Positions 34,027-44,709 of a stretch of 64,000 nt of DNA are shown here, one piece after another. Positions within the stretch are counted from its first letter, which is position 1; the number at the start of each line of letters is the position of its first letter. The notes under the pieces were generated by a model, which saw only the letters and a program-made list of their open reading frames with translations, did no database searches and had not been told where the DNA came from. Both the position numbers and the translations under genes were made by a program. Source of the DNA: Odiellus spinosus (lineage: Eukaryota > Arthropoda > Arachnida > Opiliones > Phalangiidae); assembly GCA_963920705.1 (NCBI GenBank), contig OY987236.1, forward strand, positions 5,876,190-5,940,189, given 5' to 3'.

Positions 34027-34998
34027 TTATATATCTACCAGATCAAACCAGTAATCGTTCATAAAAGTCCCCTTATCGATATTGAGCTGGCCTTGTTTTT
34101 TAATGTATAAACTTTCAATATATCGTCGTTTAAAGTAATGGGATTCATGTTTTAAAATGGATTTATCCCCCCAATTAATTTGATGTTTATTTTCCCACGC
34201 GTGGGCGGCCAAGCCATTATTCATATCTCTATTTTTAACAGCTCGAGTGTGTTCTTGAACTCTCGTATTGAGGGGTCTTTTTGTTTCACCTACGTAAGAG
34301 GCATCACAATCATTACAAGGAATATTGTAAACCACGCCCGCCGGATTCGTTTTTTTATTTCTGTTGTTAATGATATTTTTGGTTGGATTATTAAAGTAAT
34401 TTTTAAGGTTAGGGTTACGTTTATGGGCCAGATTAATATTTATTTGTTTAAGTTGCCTTTCTAATTTTTCGCTTTTATTTTTAATAAAGGGGAGGGCTAG
34501 ATAAGGTTTAGGTGCGTTATTGGGTTCCGGATTATTCTTGCATGTTTGTATATCAGATGCGGTTCTAGCCTGTTTAATTATTTTCCTAGGGAAGTTACTA
34601 TCGATAAGTTGTTTTTGGATGATGTCCTTGTCGTTTGACCATTCGGGGACAGTATATTTATTAAGCCTATGAAACATACTTCTTGCAATATTATTTTTAA
34701 TTTTAGATGATTGATAACTGCGATGATTTAAAAACCGGCCAGAATGGGTAGGTTTTTGGTAAAATTTATGTTGTATGGATGTTTGTAATCTAATTAGTTT
34801 AACATCTAAGAAATTTAATGAGTTTTTATCTTCAATTTCTAATGTAAATTGAATGTGTTTATCTCTAGAATTTAGGGTTTTAAGAAAAGGGTCAAGCAAT
34901 TTAATATTATGGTTCCACACAGCAAAGACATCATCCACATATCGCATCCAGTATGTGGGATGCGATATGTGGATGATGTCTTTGCTGTGTGGAACCAT
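34027..34998 (-). CDS. PLE polyprotein fragment: RT C-terminal part plus GIY-YIG endonuclease (left arm)
   Basis: A 323-codon frame. RT motif YVDD is at residues 20-23 (context MRYVDDVFAVWNH), supplying the catalytic Asp pair of the palm. The RT fingers and most of the palm are missing. A linker follows, then a CxxC pair (PCNDC) and the GIY-YIG-type nuclease: VVYNIP, SYVGETKR with its conserved Arg, and a downstream Glu in RRYIESLYI. The first 17 or so residues come from reading into the opposite arm and are not native. The fragment cannot encode an active reverse transcriptase. The nuclease domain is intact in frame. Confidence 0.9.
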   Translation of the reverse strand: MVPHSKDIIHISHPTYWMRYVDDVFAVWNHNIKLLDPFLKTLNSRDKHIQFTLEIEDKNSLNFLDVKLIRLQTSIQHKFYQKPTHSGRFLNHRSYQSSKIKNNIARSMFHRLNKYTVPEWSNDKDIIQKQLIDSNFPRKIIKQARTASDIQTCKNNPEPNNAPKPYLALPFIKNKSEKLERQLKQININLAHKRNPNLKNYFNNPTKNIINNRNKKTNPAGVVYNIPCNDCDASYVGETKRPLNTRVQEHTRAVKNRDMNNGLAAHAWENKHQINWGDKSILKHESHYFKRRYIESLYIKKQGQLNIDKGTFMNDYWFDLVDI

Positions 34999-35880
34999 AA
35001 TATTAAATTGCTTGACCCTTTTCTTAAAACCCTAAATTCTAGAGATAAACACATTCAATTTACATTAGAAATTGAAGATAAAAACTCATTAAATTTCTTA
35101 GATGTTAAACTAATTAGATTACAAACATCCATACAACATAAATTTTACCAAAAACCTACCCATTCTGGCCGGTTTTTAAATCATCGCAGTTATCAATCAT
35201 CTAAAATTAAAAATAATATTGCAAGAAGTATGTTTCATAGGCTTAATAAATATACTGTCCCCGAATGGTCAAACGACAAGGACATCATCCAAAAACAACT
35301 TATCGATAGTAACTTCCCTAGGAAAATAATTAAACAGGCTAGAACCGCATCTGATATACAAACATGCAAGAATAATCCGGAACCCAATAACGCACCTAAA
35401 CCTTATCTAGCCCTCCCCTTTATTAAAAATAAAAGCGAAAAATTAGAAAGGCAACTTAAACAAATAAATATTAATCTGGCCCATAAACGTAACCCTAACC
35501 TTAAAAATTACTTTAATAATCCAACCAAAAATATCATTAACAACAGAAATAAAAAAACGAATCCGGCGGGCGTGGTTTACAATATTCCTTGTAATGATTG
35601 TGATGCCTCTTACGTAGGTGAAACAAAAAGACCCCTCAATACGAGAGTTCAAGAACACACTCGAGCTGTTAAAAATAGAGATATGAATAATGGCTTGGCC
35701 GCCCACGCGTGGGAAAATAAACATCAAATTAATTGGGGGGATAAATCCATTTTAAAACATGAATCCCATTACTTTAAACGACGATATATTGAAAGTTTAT
35801 ACATTAAAAAACAAGGCCAGCTCAATATCGATAAGGGGACTTTTATGAACGATTACTGGTTTGATCTGGTAGATATATAA
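34909..35880 (+). CDS. PLE polyprotein fragment: RT C-terminal part plus GIY-YIG endonuclease (right arm)
   Basis: The mirror image of the minus-strand frame. The two 323-residue translations differ only at three residues just before MRYVDD, where each frame crosses the central spacer. The two frames overlap antisense across the centre (34909-34998). Transcription through the locus would produce a long self-complementary RNA. Confidence 0.9.
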   Translation: MVPHSKDIIHISHPVCGMRYVDDVFAVWNHNIKLLDPFLKTLNSRDKHIQFTLEIEDKNSLNFLDVKLIRLQTSIQHKFYQKPTHSGRFLNHRSYQSSKIKNNIARSMFHRLNKYTVPEWSNDKDIIQKQLIDSNFPRKIIKQARTASDIQTCKNNPEPNNAPKPYLALPFIKNKSEKLERQLKQININLAHKRNPNLKNYFNNPTKNIINNRNKKTNPAGVVYNIPCNDCDASYVGETKRPLNTRVQEHTRAVKNRDMNNGLAAHAWENKHQINWGDKSILKHESHYFKRRYIESLYIKKQGQLNIDKGTFMNDYWFDLVDI

Positions 35881-36006
35881 AAATTATAAAAAAAAAAATA
35901 AAAAAAATAAAAATAGGCCTTCCCTTTTGTTACCGTTTTTTGAAAATGGGCTAAAGTCCAAGTCAAAATTTATAAAGTTAGATAGTGAAACCTAAAATTC
36001 ATTATT

Positions 36007-36049
36007 GTCGTACTTGAAAAAGGAGATCGGTCTCCGAAACGCGTCGTAC
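36007..36049 (+). ncRNA. Hammerhead-like motif, right arm of PLE
   Basis: GTCGTAC, then CTTGAAAAA, then a perfect GGAGA-TCGG-TCTCC stem-loop, then GAAAC and GCGTCGTAC. The order (CUGANGA-like box, stem II, GAAA, stem) resembles the hammerhead ribozymes known near PLE ends. The first box departs from CUGAUGA, so cleavage activity is doubtful. Confidence 0.4.
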
Positions 36050-39000
36050 AATGTAAATAAGTCCGGCAATTTACACCGGCAATAATTTTAGCTTTTTCAA
36101 ATAAAACCATGTGATTTGTATCTCAAGTGTTAATAATTCTTTATTCGCTACCATGGTCTTCAAAATCAATCTTAAATAAGTCACTTTATTTCGATTTATC
36201 CTTTCCTTCTCGGCCCAGTAACTTTTCCGGAATTTATAAGCGTACATCACTTAATTTTCTGGGAATTTTCAGTCCTATTTTTTTTCTCTCTCTCTCGTGA
36301 CGTCAGAGCTTAGAGGCTTAACGTTAAATTATCAAAAATATTGCTTTTATAATCCCTCAAATAATTTCTATTTCAATCACCAGACGCTATATATTTTGAG
36401 GTTATATCGCTATCTTTTCCCTTTATGTTAAAAACGGTGCAATTTACATCGAGAATGCAATGAAGTAGAGCGTTTTATACTCTATAGTAGATATAACTAA
36501 TCGACTATATTTAAAGGGAGAATGAACTGATGAAACGAATCTATTATTTTATAAACTATACCACATTAAACCAAAAATTATAGTATCAGGGAATTTGAAT
36601 ATTGCAATGCACTGTCAAAGCTGAACTCAGATGTACACCGAATTCAAGAGTTTCAGATTCCTTGGTCTTGGCGCTGAAGTAGCGGGTTTAAAAGTATTAA
36701 AAGGACTTTGAGTTGGATGATCGCTTGGTCTAATTGAATGTGCCATCTGATTGGCCGAAGCGCCCTAAACTCACCGATCAGGCATACGTGTAGTTGTCAA
36801 AAATGTTCTGGTGTAGTTAATGTGTGTAAATGAAAGCGATTGGTTTCATTTCTGGCATTCTCGCTCCCTTTAGACGTAGGGGTGGGACGATATTAGCTAG
36901 CGGTTTTTGATTATTGACCCCCTAGATCGCTATTCTCGCGATTCTTCTCTCCCCGTGGTGCTCTGTTTTAAAAACGCATCCCCCCTCCTTGTCTGACGTT
37001 CACTTGGTCGACGATCTAGGCCACGCTAGGTAACCGTGCCGCCAACCCCTATCTTTTAATACCAGACACCACCTCGTCTTTACTTAGCGCATCATGAAGT
37101 TCCAGAAAAGTTTTAGCTCGCCCGCGTTCTCGGTTTCGCGGACCAACAGCCGCCTTTAATACTTCCTGGTGCTTTTTTGCTAGAATCTAGCTTCCTATAG
37201 TTCGTCTTTTAGGCTTAGCTACATCGTTGGTTCCTATACACCGTTCTATCCTGTAGGGTATAGGCTCGAAAATCACCGCGCAAATACTCGCTTTCGTACC
37301 AATACCATATCGTGTTCATTTTTGCGCGCTTGCCGGTGCTTTTTTTTTTTGATTTCACGAATTAATTTGTGTACCGGTTGATAACCATTTGGAATTACTT
37401 TTGGGAATTAACGCTCGTAATCGGATAAGATTAAAAGTGCCCTTTTTTATCACCATCTATGGTTACCATGGGTGCAAATACTACGGTAAAGGTAATTTTT
37501 AAACACTCAGTTATCGGTTTCTTTTCAAAATGGTTGGTTTTAAGATATGAAATTAATATTTAATTGGTTCGTGCTTAGGTGGTATTTGGTAATTTTAGTT
37601 TTAAAAGTTCTGTACCACAAATAATACAGATCATCTCCAATATCTTTAAAATTTCATCGACCAATTTGGTCCAAACTGTTGCCTATCCAATATTTTTGGA
37701 AATAAATTAAGGATCCGTGATAATTTTCTAAAACTTTCAATTTCGTCTTTGTAATAGAAAGGGTTCGATATGTTTAAAATGACCATCTCCTGTAAAAAGA
37801 TATCCTTGAAAAGCTTCCCTATTGGTTGTTATCGTTATTCGCTTGCTTGGTCTATTACCTTCCATATTAATCTTCATTCCAAATTTTTTAAATGGAAAAT
37901 TAAATCTACATAAAGCCTTCTTTAATTGGATTGTACGCGTAGAACAAATCTTGTCACGTGACTTAAAGCTTTGTAAAATGTAAAAAATACACCGAAACTG
38001 CTTCGGGAACTAGTTTCAAATCGATTGGGTTTGATGAAACGATAGTAAATTAGTTTATGATGATGATGTGTGGACAACGATTTGAACATCGGGTTGATTT
38101 TTACCGTTTCAAATCGTTTTGGATATCATAGTGTTACCGTATTGGGTGGCTCGAAAGTTTTTTATATGGCAAATACTTTCTAAAAATTTAGGGATCGCCC
38201 GTGTATTTTTATCCTTATATTTTGTCATCAATACTACGGGGCAATTGGTCAAGGAAAAATGATTTAGACATGGTCATGGAAAACCTAAAAAATTCAGGGA
38301 ATTTTAACTTAAACAAAAAATCGGTGGCAACCTGAAAAACTGGGATGATATATTTTAAGTTTTAGAATTAATTCAACTTTGCTCCTACTCAAAATCGCAA
38401 TTTTAGGTCGCGCGCCCAAAATAATTCTCATTATTTAGCGTTTTCCTTCCGTAAATACCGGATTTGTGGGTGCTCCCCCGTAAAGTATTTAGCAAACTAA
38501 ATCTTCCCTAAATTTCTTAAATTTCTCCCTAAATGTTTCATTGGGGCGACGTTCAATTCGGATAAAACACCACCCCCCTCGTCTTTACTTTATATATTAA
38601 TTAATTAATTTGGGGGAGAAAAGAGTTGTTTGTTTGTAAACCTTGACGCCCATTGCTCGATCGGAGTCTTCATCTTCTGGTTTGTGGCGCGGAACCGCAT
38701 TCCACCTGTTTACTAAGCGCTATTCCGGCATCCGGGTCATAGCCGAGATAGAAAACCATGTCGTCAATTTTAAAACCGAAACGCGATAGAAATAAATGAG
38801 AAAATACGCTAGAGAGAGAAAGAAATTTTTTTTGGAATTTTTCGCAACTAGAAAATAGATCAATAATTTCGTCTTAGTCCTAGATTAAAAACTTGTTTCT
38901 TCTTTTTATCTCTCTATTATAACTTCGATACATTTTTAATTAGAATTGCATCATCTAAGATCACTCAAAATTAAAATTTAGGACTTAATACTGAATTAAT

Positions 39001-39452
39001 TTGGTTGAACAAATTGATTTAAATATTTTGGAATAAGAGTTATTTATTATTTTAACACATCCTTCCCAATGCGTGCTTACAAAGAAATTATCGCAATTTT
39101 CTAAGAATTATTCCATCATGTTCAACGTTTTAAGTGACCAAATTTAAACATAAAAATAGGCCAATTGATTTGTATTTGTATACTGTATAAGTAATTAAAT
39201 TTAATTTAAATTTAAAGGGATAGTATCAGCTTCCAATGTAAAAATAAGCCCCACAGATCTTAAACAGGTGTTTGAATTTCGGTACAATGACTTCTCGTTC
39301 AGATAAGAATGACAAATAATCTATAGCCAATCAATTACAAGGATTAAAAACTCGATATTTTATTTTATAAATGTTTTTATCGGCATTAAAATGGTGTTAG
39401 GCTTAACAGGATGAAATCGCAACTTTGTTAATCAACTGTAAATTAACGGTTG

Positions 39453-39614
39453 CTAATACCCTTTTCAGAAGAGGCGTAACTAGCCGGTTTAATCCGATTT
39501 AACCATGGTTTATTCAAAATAAACCGAGGTTTATTGAACTGAAAAGGCTATGTAAACCTCGGTTAAATCTGATTAAACCACGGCTAATTACGCCTCGTCT
39601 GAAGAGGGTATTAG
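39453..39614. mobile_element. Short inverted-repeat element, family E copy 1
   Basis: This 162-bp element has ends CTAATACCCTTTTCAGAAGA and the inverse ending GAAGAGGGTATTAG. TIRs continue inward through GGCGTAACTAGCCGGTTTAA and its partner TTAAACCACGGCTAATTACG. No clear target duplication. A copy lies at 40449. Confidence 0.75.
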
Positions 39615-40448
39615 GTGTTATGTATTTTTAACGCTACTATTCTTTTTCATTATCCTTCTAAGTTGTTAGGGGCAATCTTTATAACCGTTAGTTGAACCTG
39701 GTTCGCCGCGATTGTCACCCCTGGGTGAGATTGTTATAGTCGTTAGGCTTAAGAGAAAATAGTTTGGTTGCTGTCATTTCCTGATAGAATTGCCCGCTAT
39801 TCCCTTAATGATCTTAAACGTTGTGAAACCAGGAAGTAAAATGGCGAGTTTTGAACTCTCGTGGTACGTGGTTCGATGGAATTAAGTATGGTCTTAGCTA
39901 GGCTTTTTGGGGAGGGTGGGACTTTGACCCTACGCACCTGCACGAGATATATAACTTTCTATTGCGCGATGTAACATTGACACACTCACACACATCCAAG
40001 TAGAAGTTAAAGCCCCAATCACGGTCAAGGTATTTTTTTCCACCAGTTTAGACCAGTCACTATCAGGCTTCGAAATAAGTTTTTTTTTACAACCAGTCCT
40101 CTGAACCAGTGACCCATGGTGTCTTGTATAACTAACCTGGTTCTTCTAATTTTTGTAAAATATTAGAATTAATAAACTAGTCCCTAAGACCAGTGACCCC
40201 CCTTCCAGTTTTTGAATTAACAAACTGGTTTTTGATTTGTATACTTGCCTTATTTCGAAGCTTGGTCTCTATGGTCCCATTATTTTGAGCTATATGTATA
40301 GAGTAGATAAGTGTATTGCTACTACAATCTATAGAATCCTGTTGTCATATAAATTTCCATATGTTACTATCTGTTTTTCATAAGTAAGGGCAATTTTAAA
40401 ATTCTTGTACACTTAATTTTGCGGTAATAAAATTAACATCTTAAATCC

Positions 40449-40577
40449 CTAATACCCTTTTCAGACGAGGTGTAACTAGCCGGTTTAATCAGATTTAACC
40501 GTGGTTTAATCACAATTAGCCGAGGTTAAAGCTGATTAAACCACGGCTAAGTAAGCCTTGTCTGAAGATGGTATTAG
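40449..40577. mobile_element. Short inverted-repeat element, family E copy 2
   Basis: This 129-bp relative of the element at 39453-39614, with the same CTAATACCCTTTTCAGACGA terminus and nearly complete self-complementarity, lies only 0.8 kb away. Confidence 0.75.
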
Positions 40578-41659
40578 AATGCTCGTGGGAAAATTAGAAA
40601 TTAAATGATGAAAACCCGAAGTATTCTGTGAGAATAATTCGCCTGAGAAAGTTAACATTAAAATTCCTATAATTTGAAATCTTTAAGAATTTTCACGGGA
40701 AAGTTAAAATTGAAATCTTTAGGACTTGTGTATGTTTTGAATGGAAAAAATAACATTGTAACCCCTAATATTTTCCTGTAAAATTGATATTGAAATCGTT
40801 AGATATTCTTAAGGCCACTGTTTGCCTTTAGAGGCCGCTTATGAACCCCGTTTTTTGTTAAACATCTTTATCTATTAATATAGGTGTACATTATTAATAT
40901 ACATAAGAAAACGTAGGCCTATAAGGGCCCATAATTCTCGTATTTCATATATTAGAGAAAATTAAATTTCAAATTTAATTCCCACCAGCTCTCTAAATTA
41001 TTTAAAAGTCCATATTTTATTTCTAGGTCCCTAAAAAGCTAAAATAGGTTCGTAAAGTTCCCCTCGAAAGAATTTTGGTCCCTTTTTTGCCCTTATTTTG
41101 GTGGGAACCCGATTAATTCAAAAAATTTGAAATCGTGACAATCGGTATTTAATATATAATATATGGAGTTAAATTTAAAGCTGCTATATTGTAGCCGGAT
41201 CCTGAGAGAGTTACCTAACATATTGAAAATATCACTACCACTTTCCAAGAAACCATCACGGATTTAGAGATTTAGAGTATAATCATCGTAACTTAAGGAA
41301 AAAAATGATTTACGTCATGATTACGTCAATATATTTTTCTTTTTTTTTTTTTTTCTTTGGGAAAGGGTTGAGACTATAAAGGAACGACAACGAAAAAAAT
41401 ATATAATATTTTCTTTGTTAAATGAATGTTTATGACGGCTATGATGTTTTAAAAAAATGATGGCTAGCTGCTATTAAGTTTGGCGAGTACCCTGTAACCT
41501 ACATCTCTGTGTCGTCATTCGTTGCCTCCAGACATCAAAACTAGTATACTTACCCATACTAATAAACCACGCGAAATTTGCATCAAACCCGAACTTAATC
41601 CAACCTTTCAAATAAAACTTTTAAAGTCATAGTTTCATCTAAGATATTATTCTTTTTAA

Positions 41660-42060
41660 AGGGAAAATTAAGACATTTTTCTATCGACTCTTAATAATTA
41701 AAATATGCATTATTGACTAAATTTCAAACGAATATTACTCTGAAAGTAGGCTTAACAAGGATCCATGAAGAGATAGATATCTTTGCATTAAAAAGTCTCC
41801 AGCCAATTAAAGAACCATAGCTTATCGGCGGAATAAAACGCGTACGTGATTGGCCCAAGACTGTTTAACGGTGAAATTTCAAACTATACATGTATCCTTG
41901 TTAAGCCTAATTAACAATCACGTACGCGTTTTCTTCCGACGATAAGAAATGCGCGCTATAACTCTTAAATTGGCCGGAGACCTTTTAATGTACAGATATC
42001 TATCACTCCATGGATCCTTGTTAAGCCTACTTTCAGAGTAAGCTAAATATTTATTTCTGG
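41660..42060. mobile_element. TTAA-site MITE relative with long inverted core
   Basis: The left end is TTAA followed by AGGGAAAATT. From about 41740 to 42037 there is a long inverted repeat (CTCTGAAAGTAGGCTTAACA paired with TGTTAAGCC...CAGAG; GGATCCATG paired with CATGGATCC). The right terminus is eroded, so the end is approximate. Confidence 0.6.
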
Positions 42061-42617
42061 CTTGATATTTGTAAAAGTTTTATAAAAGGGTGGGAATTTG
42101 AACCGAATTATTTCGTTTTAATCCCGCGTAAAGTGTACCCCAATTTTTAAAGACCCCAGGGTGGTATTGTTGGGCAGGGACTCGGTGTAAAATAAAATCG
42201 CGTAACTACTTCTTACCGTAGCTTCGTACTAGTTTGAAAATTCATTGCTAAACTCATTCAAGCTTCAAAGGGTTATTGTGTATTCGTGGTTTTATTTTGC
42301 AGAATATTTTTAAAATAAGTTTCGCGTGGTTGACCACCAATCCCAGAGACTTTCCGGGACTCTGAGATGTATTTAAATAAATAAATGGAATCCCATCAAG
42401 TAATACAAGGGAGGGTAAAATATTAAATTAATTTATTATCGAGATTTCGTTAAATTTAATTTATTTATTTATTATTAATCATTAAATCCTTGCTTCTACT
42501 AGCATATCGATATCGGTCTGTTCTACGCTATTGACGAGCTAGTTTATTGCCATTCAGCTCCATATTTAGACAAATCCATTAATAAATTGTTAAACTTCAA
42601 TATGAAGTTCAGTTAAG

Positions 42618-42938
42618 TTAAAATGATGGACAGTTAAAATGATGGACAGTTAAAATGATGGACAGTTAAAATGATGGACAGTTAAAATGATGGACAGTTA
42701 AAATGATGGACAGTTAAAATGATGGGCAGTTAAAATGATGGGCGGTTAAAATGATGGGCGGTTAAAATGATGGGCGGTTAAAATGATGGGCGGTTAAAAT
42801 GATGGGCAGTTAAAATGATGGGCAGTTAAAATGATGGGCAGTTAAAATGATGGGCAGTTAAAATGATGGACTGTTAAAATGATGGACTGTTAAAATGATG
42901 GACTGTTAAAATGATGGACTGTTAAAATGATAGACAGT
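42618..42938 (+). repeat. 16-bp tandem array, about 20 units
   Basis: The unit is CAGTTAAAATGATGGA in strict 16-bp period. Variants are blocked: GGACAG units first, then GGGCAG/GGGCGG, then GGGCAG, then GGACTG. This pattern indicates local amplification of neighbouring units. Non-coding. Confidence 0.95.
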
Positions 42939-42939
42939 T

Positions 42940-43366
42940 AAGTTGAAATGGATAGCAATTGAGTTAAAATTGATAGAAAATTAAGTTAAAATTGATAGTC
43001 AATTAAGTTAAAATTGATAGTCAATTAAGTTGAAATTGATAGGCAATTAAGTTGAAATTGATAGGCAATTAAGTTGAAATTGATAGAAAATTAAGTTGAA
43101 ATTGATAGAAAATTAAGTTGAAATTGATAGAACTTTAAGTTGAAATTGATAGAACTTTAAGTTGAAATTGATAGAAAATTAAGTTGAAATTGATAGAAAA
43201 TTAAGTTGAAATTGATAGGCAATTAAGTTGAAATTGATAGGCAATTAATTTGAAAGTGATAGAAAATTAAGTTGAAATTGATAGAAAATTAAGTTGAAAT
43301 TGATAGAAAATTAAGTTGAAATTGATAGAAAATTAAGTTGAAATTGATAGAAAATTAAGTTGAAAT
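42940..43366 (+). repeat. 22-bp tandem array, about 19 units
   Basis: The unit is AATTAAGTTGAAATTGATAG plus two variable bases (AA, GC, TC, CT). It directly abuts the 16-bp array and shares the TTAA(G/A)TT-AAA-TGAT theme, so the two probably derive from a common ancestral repeat. It ends in a T-rich tract at 43374. Confidence 0.93.
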
Positions 43367-43910
43367 TTCATCCATTTTTTTTTTTATTCTTCTTCTTTCT
43401 TTCTTTTCATCTCCCTCCTTTAAATTGCAAGCAATATTACCTTTTTAGCACCCTTAAAAGTAATATTATCACTTTCTTTATATTCCTTCAGGAGGTACGT
43501 ATCTTTCACCTCATCGAAGTGTAGACGGGAAATTTTCGCGCGTAAAAGTTTTTGGACGGAAAGTAGAACTTTTTGGGAAAGTTTTATTTTTTTTTTTTTA
43601 TTTTTATTTAGTTACATCCACCAAAATTTGTTCTATTTAACTTTTTTTTACTAGATTATGGTCGTATTTTATAGAATTTTATGATCCTCTTAGCTAGCTA
43701 GAATTATTCCTGATAGATTTCGGGCGAACGTCAAAATTTGGGTCCTTGATAATGTTTTTATTGAATTTATGACATTTTTAGTCGTAAATAATTCTGATTC
43801 TTCCTCCGAGGGACAGATCTCTAAAAGTATTTTGATCAGATTAATTTTGATTTTAATTAGACTTACATAAACGAAACTAAATAAATATTTAATTTGATGC
43901 AAAAGCTTAA

Positions 43911-44328
43911 AGGGAAAATCCAACCTAATAACAAGTGATTTTTTTTATCGATTCCTTATTGTTTAAATAGGCCTAATCCACTAGTGAAAAAATTTACGAA
44001 CGAATATTAAACTAGAAATAAATTTAAAACTTACCCGGAAAATAGGCTTAGCGAGATTCATGGAGATCCTGATTTCCTCCCGTATAAGTTCTAGCGACCA
44101 ATCGAATGCGATTGTAAGTCTCGTGGAGATCTCGCGTGAACGACGGGCCTTTGTTCATTGGTCGCTAGACCTTACACGGAGGCAATTCAGGATCTCCATG
44201 AATCCCGTTAAGCCTAATTTCTGGGTAAGTTTTAAATTTGTTTTGAAAACTTTTTATCGGTGGATTAGGCCTAATTAAACGGTAAGGAATCGATGAAAAG
44301 TCACTTGTTATTAGGTTGTAACCTATCT
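43911..44328. mobile_element. TTAA-site MITE, family B copy 2
   Basis: This 418-bp element is flanked by TTAA (43907-43910 and 44329-44332). The left end is AGGGAAAATCCAACCTAATA. The internal TAGGCCTAATCCA and GATTCATGGAGATCCTGA blocks are inverted toward the right end. Non-coding. Confidence 0.85.
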
Positions 44329-44388
44329 TTAATAAAATGACGTTAATCAAGGAGTTAACCGAATCTCATTCAATGTTGATAAAAGTAG

Positions 44389-44702
44389 CAAGAATCCATT
44401 CAGGTTCCTAAGAATATGGGAGCATAGCTTTAGCCTCTGGTACCTCCTCCCAAACTTTGTAACAAAAGTTCGTCTGCCATTTTCGCAACATTTGTACGCT
44501 TAGATCTTTTTTCGGTCGGCTCCATTTTTATTACCCAAAATATTATGTCAAGGTCGTTAGTGGCGCGGGTTAATAATAGGTTTCAGGAGCGATTTACTTG
44601 AAAAATCGATTCGAAGCAGACGAACTTTTGCTACAAAGTTTGAGAGGATGGTTATTGAATCGCGGTCCTCCCATATTCTTATGGAACCTGAATGGATTCT
44701 TG
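44389..44702. mobile_element. MITE with CAAGAATCC ends and 7-bp TSD (family A-prime)
   Basis: This 314-bp element has TIRs of about 35 bp starting CAAGAATCCATTCAGGTTCC, and a further inner inverted repeat around CAGACGAACTTTTG. It is flanked by AAAGTAG on both sides (44382-44388 and 44703-44709). The CAAGAA terminus and 7-bp duplication match family A, while the interior differs. It is therefore a second family mobilised by the same kind of transposase. Confidence 0.9.
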
Positions 44703-44709
44703 AAAGTAG

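Larger units (their letters stand above)
33763..36188. mobile_element. Palindromic Penelope-like retroelement insertion
   Basis: Two copies of one 5'-truncated Penelope-like element lie head-to-head and form arms of about 1.17 kb (about 33775-34949 and 34958-36133) around an 8-bp spacer (34950-34957). The arms appear identical except for a one-base length difference in an A/T homopolymer. A 15-bp direct repeat, AAATAAGTCACTTTA, flanks the insertion (33763-33777 and 36174-36188), and 40 bp of extra non-repeated sequence precedes the right flank. Each arm encodes the end of the reverse transcriptase and a GIY-YIG endonuclease. Inverted 5'-truncated copies are a known habit of Penelope elements. 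The near identity points to a recent single event. Confidence 0.93.
36189..42617. other. Gene-poor interval with MITE copies
   Basis: No coding exon is recognised. 36850-37200 is relatively GC-rich and CpG-containing. A solo TTAAAGGGAGAATG end lies at about 36510 and another (TTTAAAGGGATAGTATC) near 39213. 37950-38150 shares GAAACTGCTTCGGGAAC and ACCGTTTCAAATCG with the family C elements at 48141 and 50692. Three inverted-repeat elements are listed separately. Confidence 0.45.

Noticed and set aside
34180-35727. 94-codon frames antisense to the PLE ORFs
   Set aside because: Mirror shadows within the palindrome, with no family resemblance.
42618-43366. CRISPR-like regular repeats
   Set aside because: The units are contiguous with no spacers, and the context is eukaryotic. 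These are tandem arrays.
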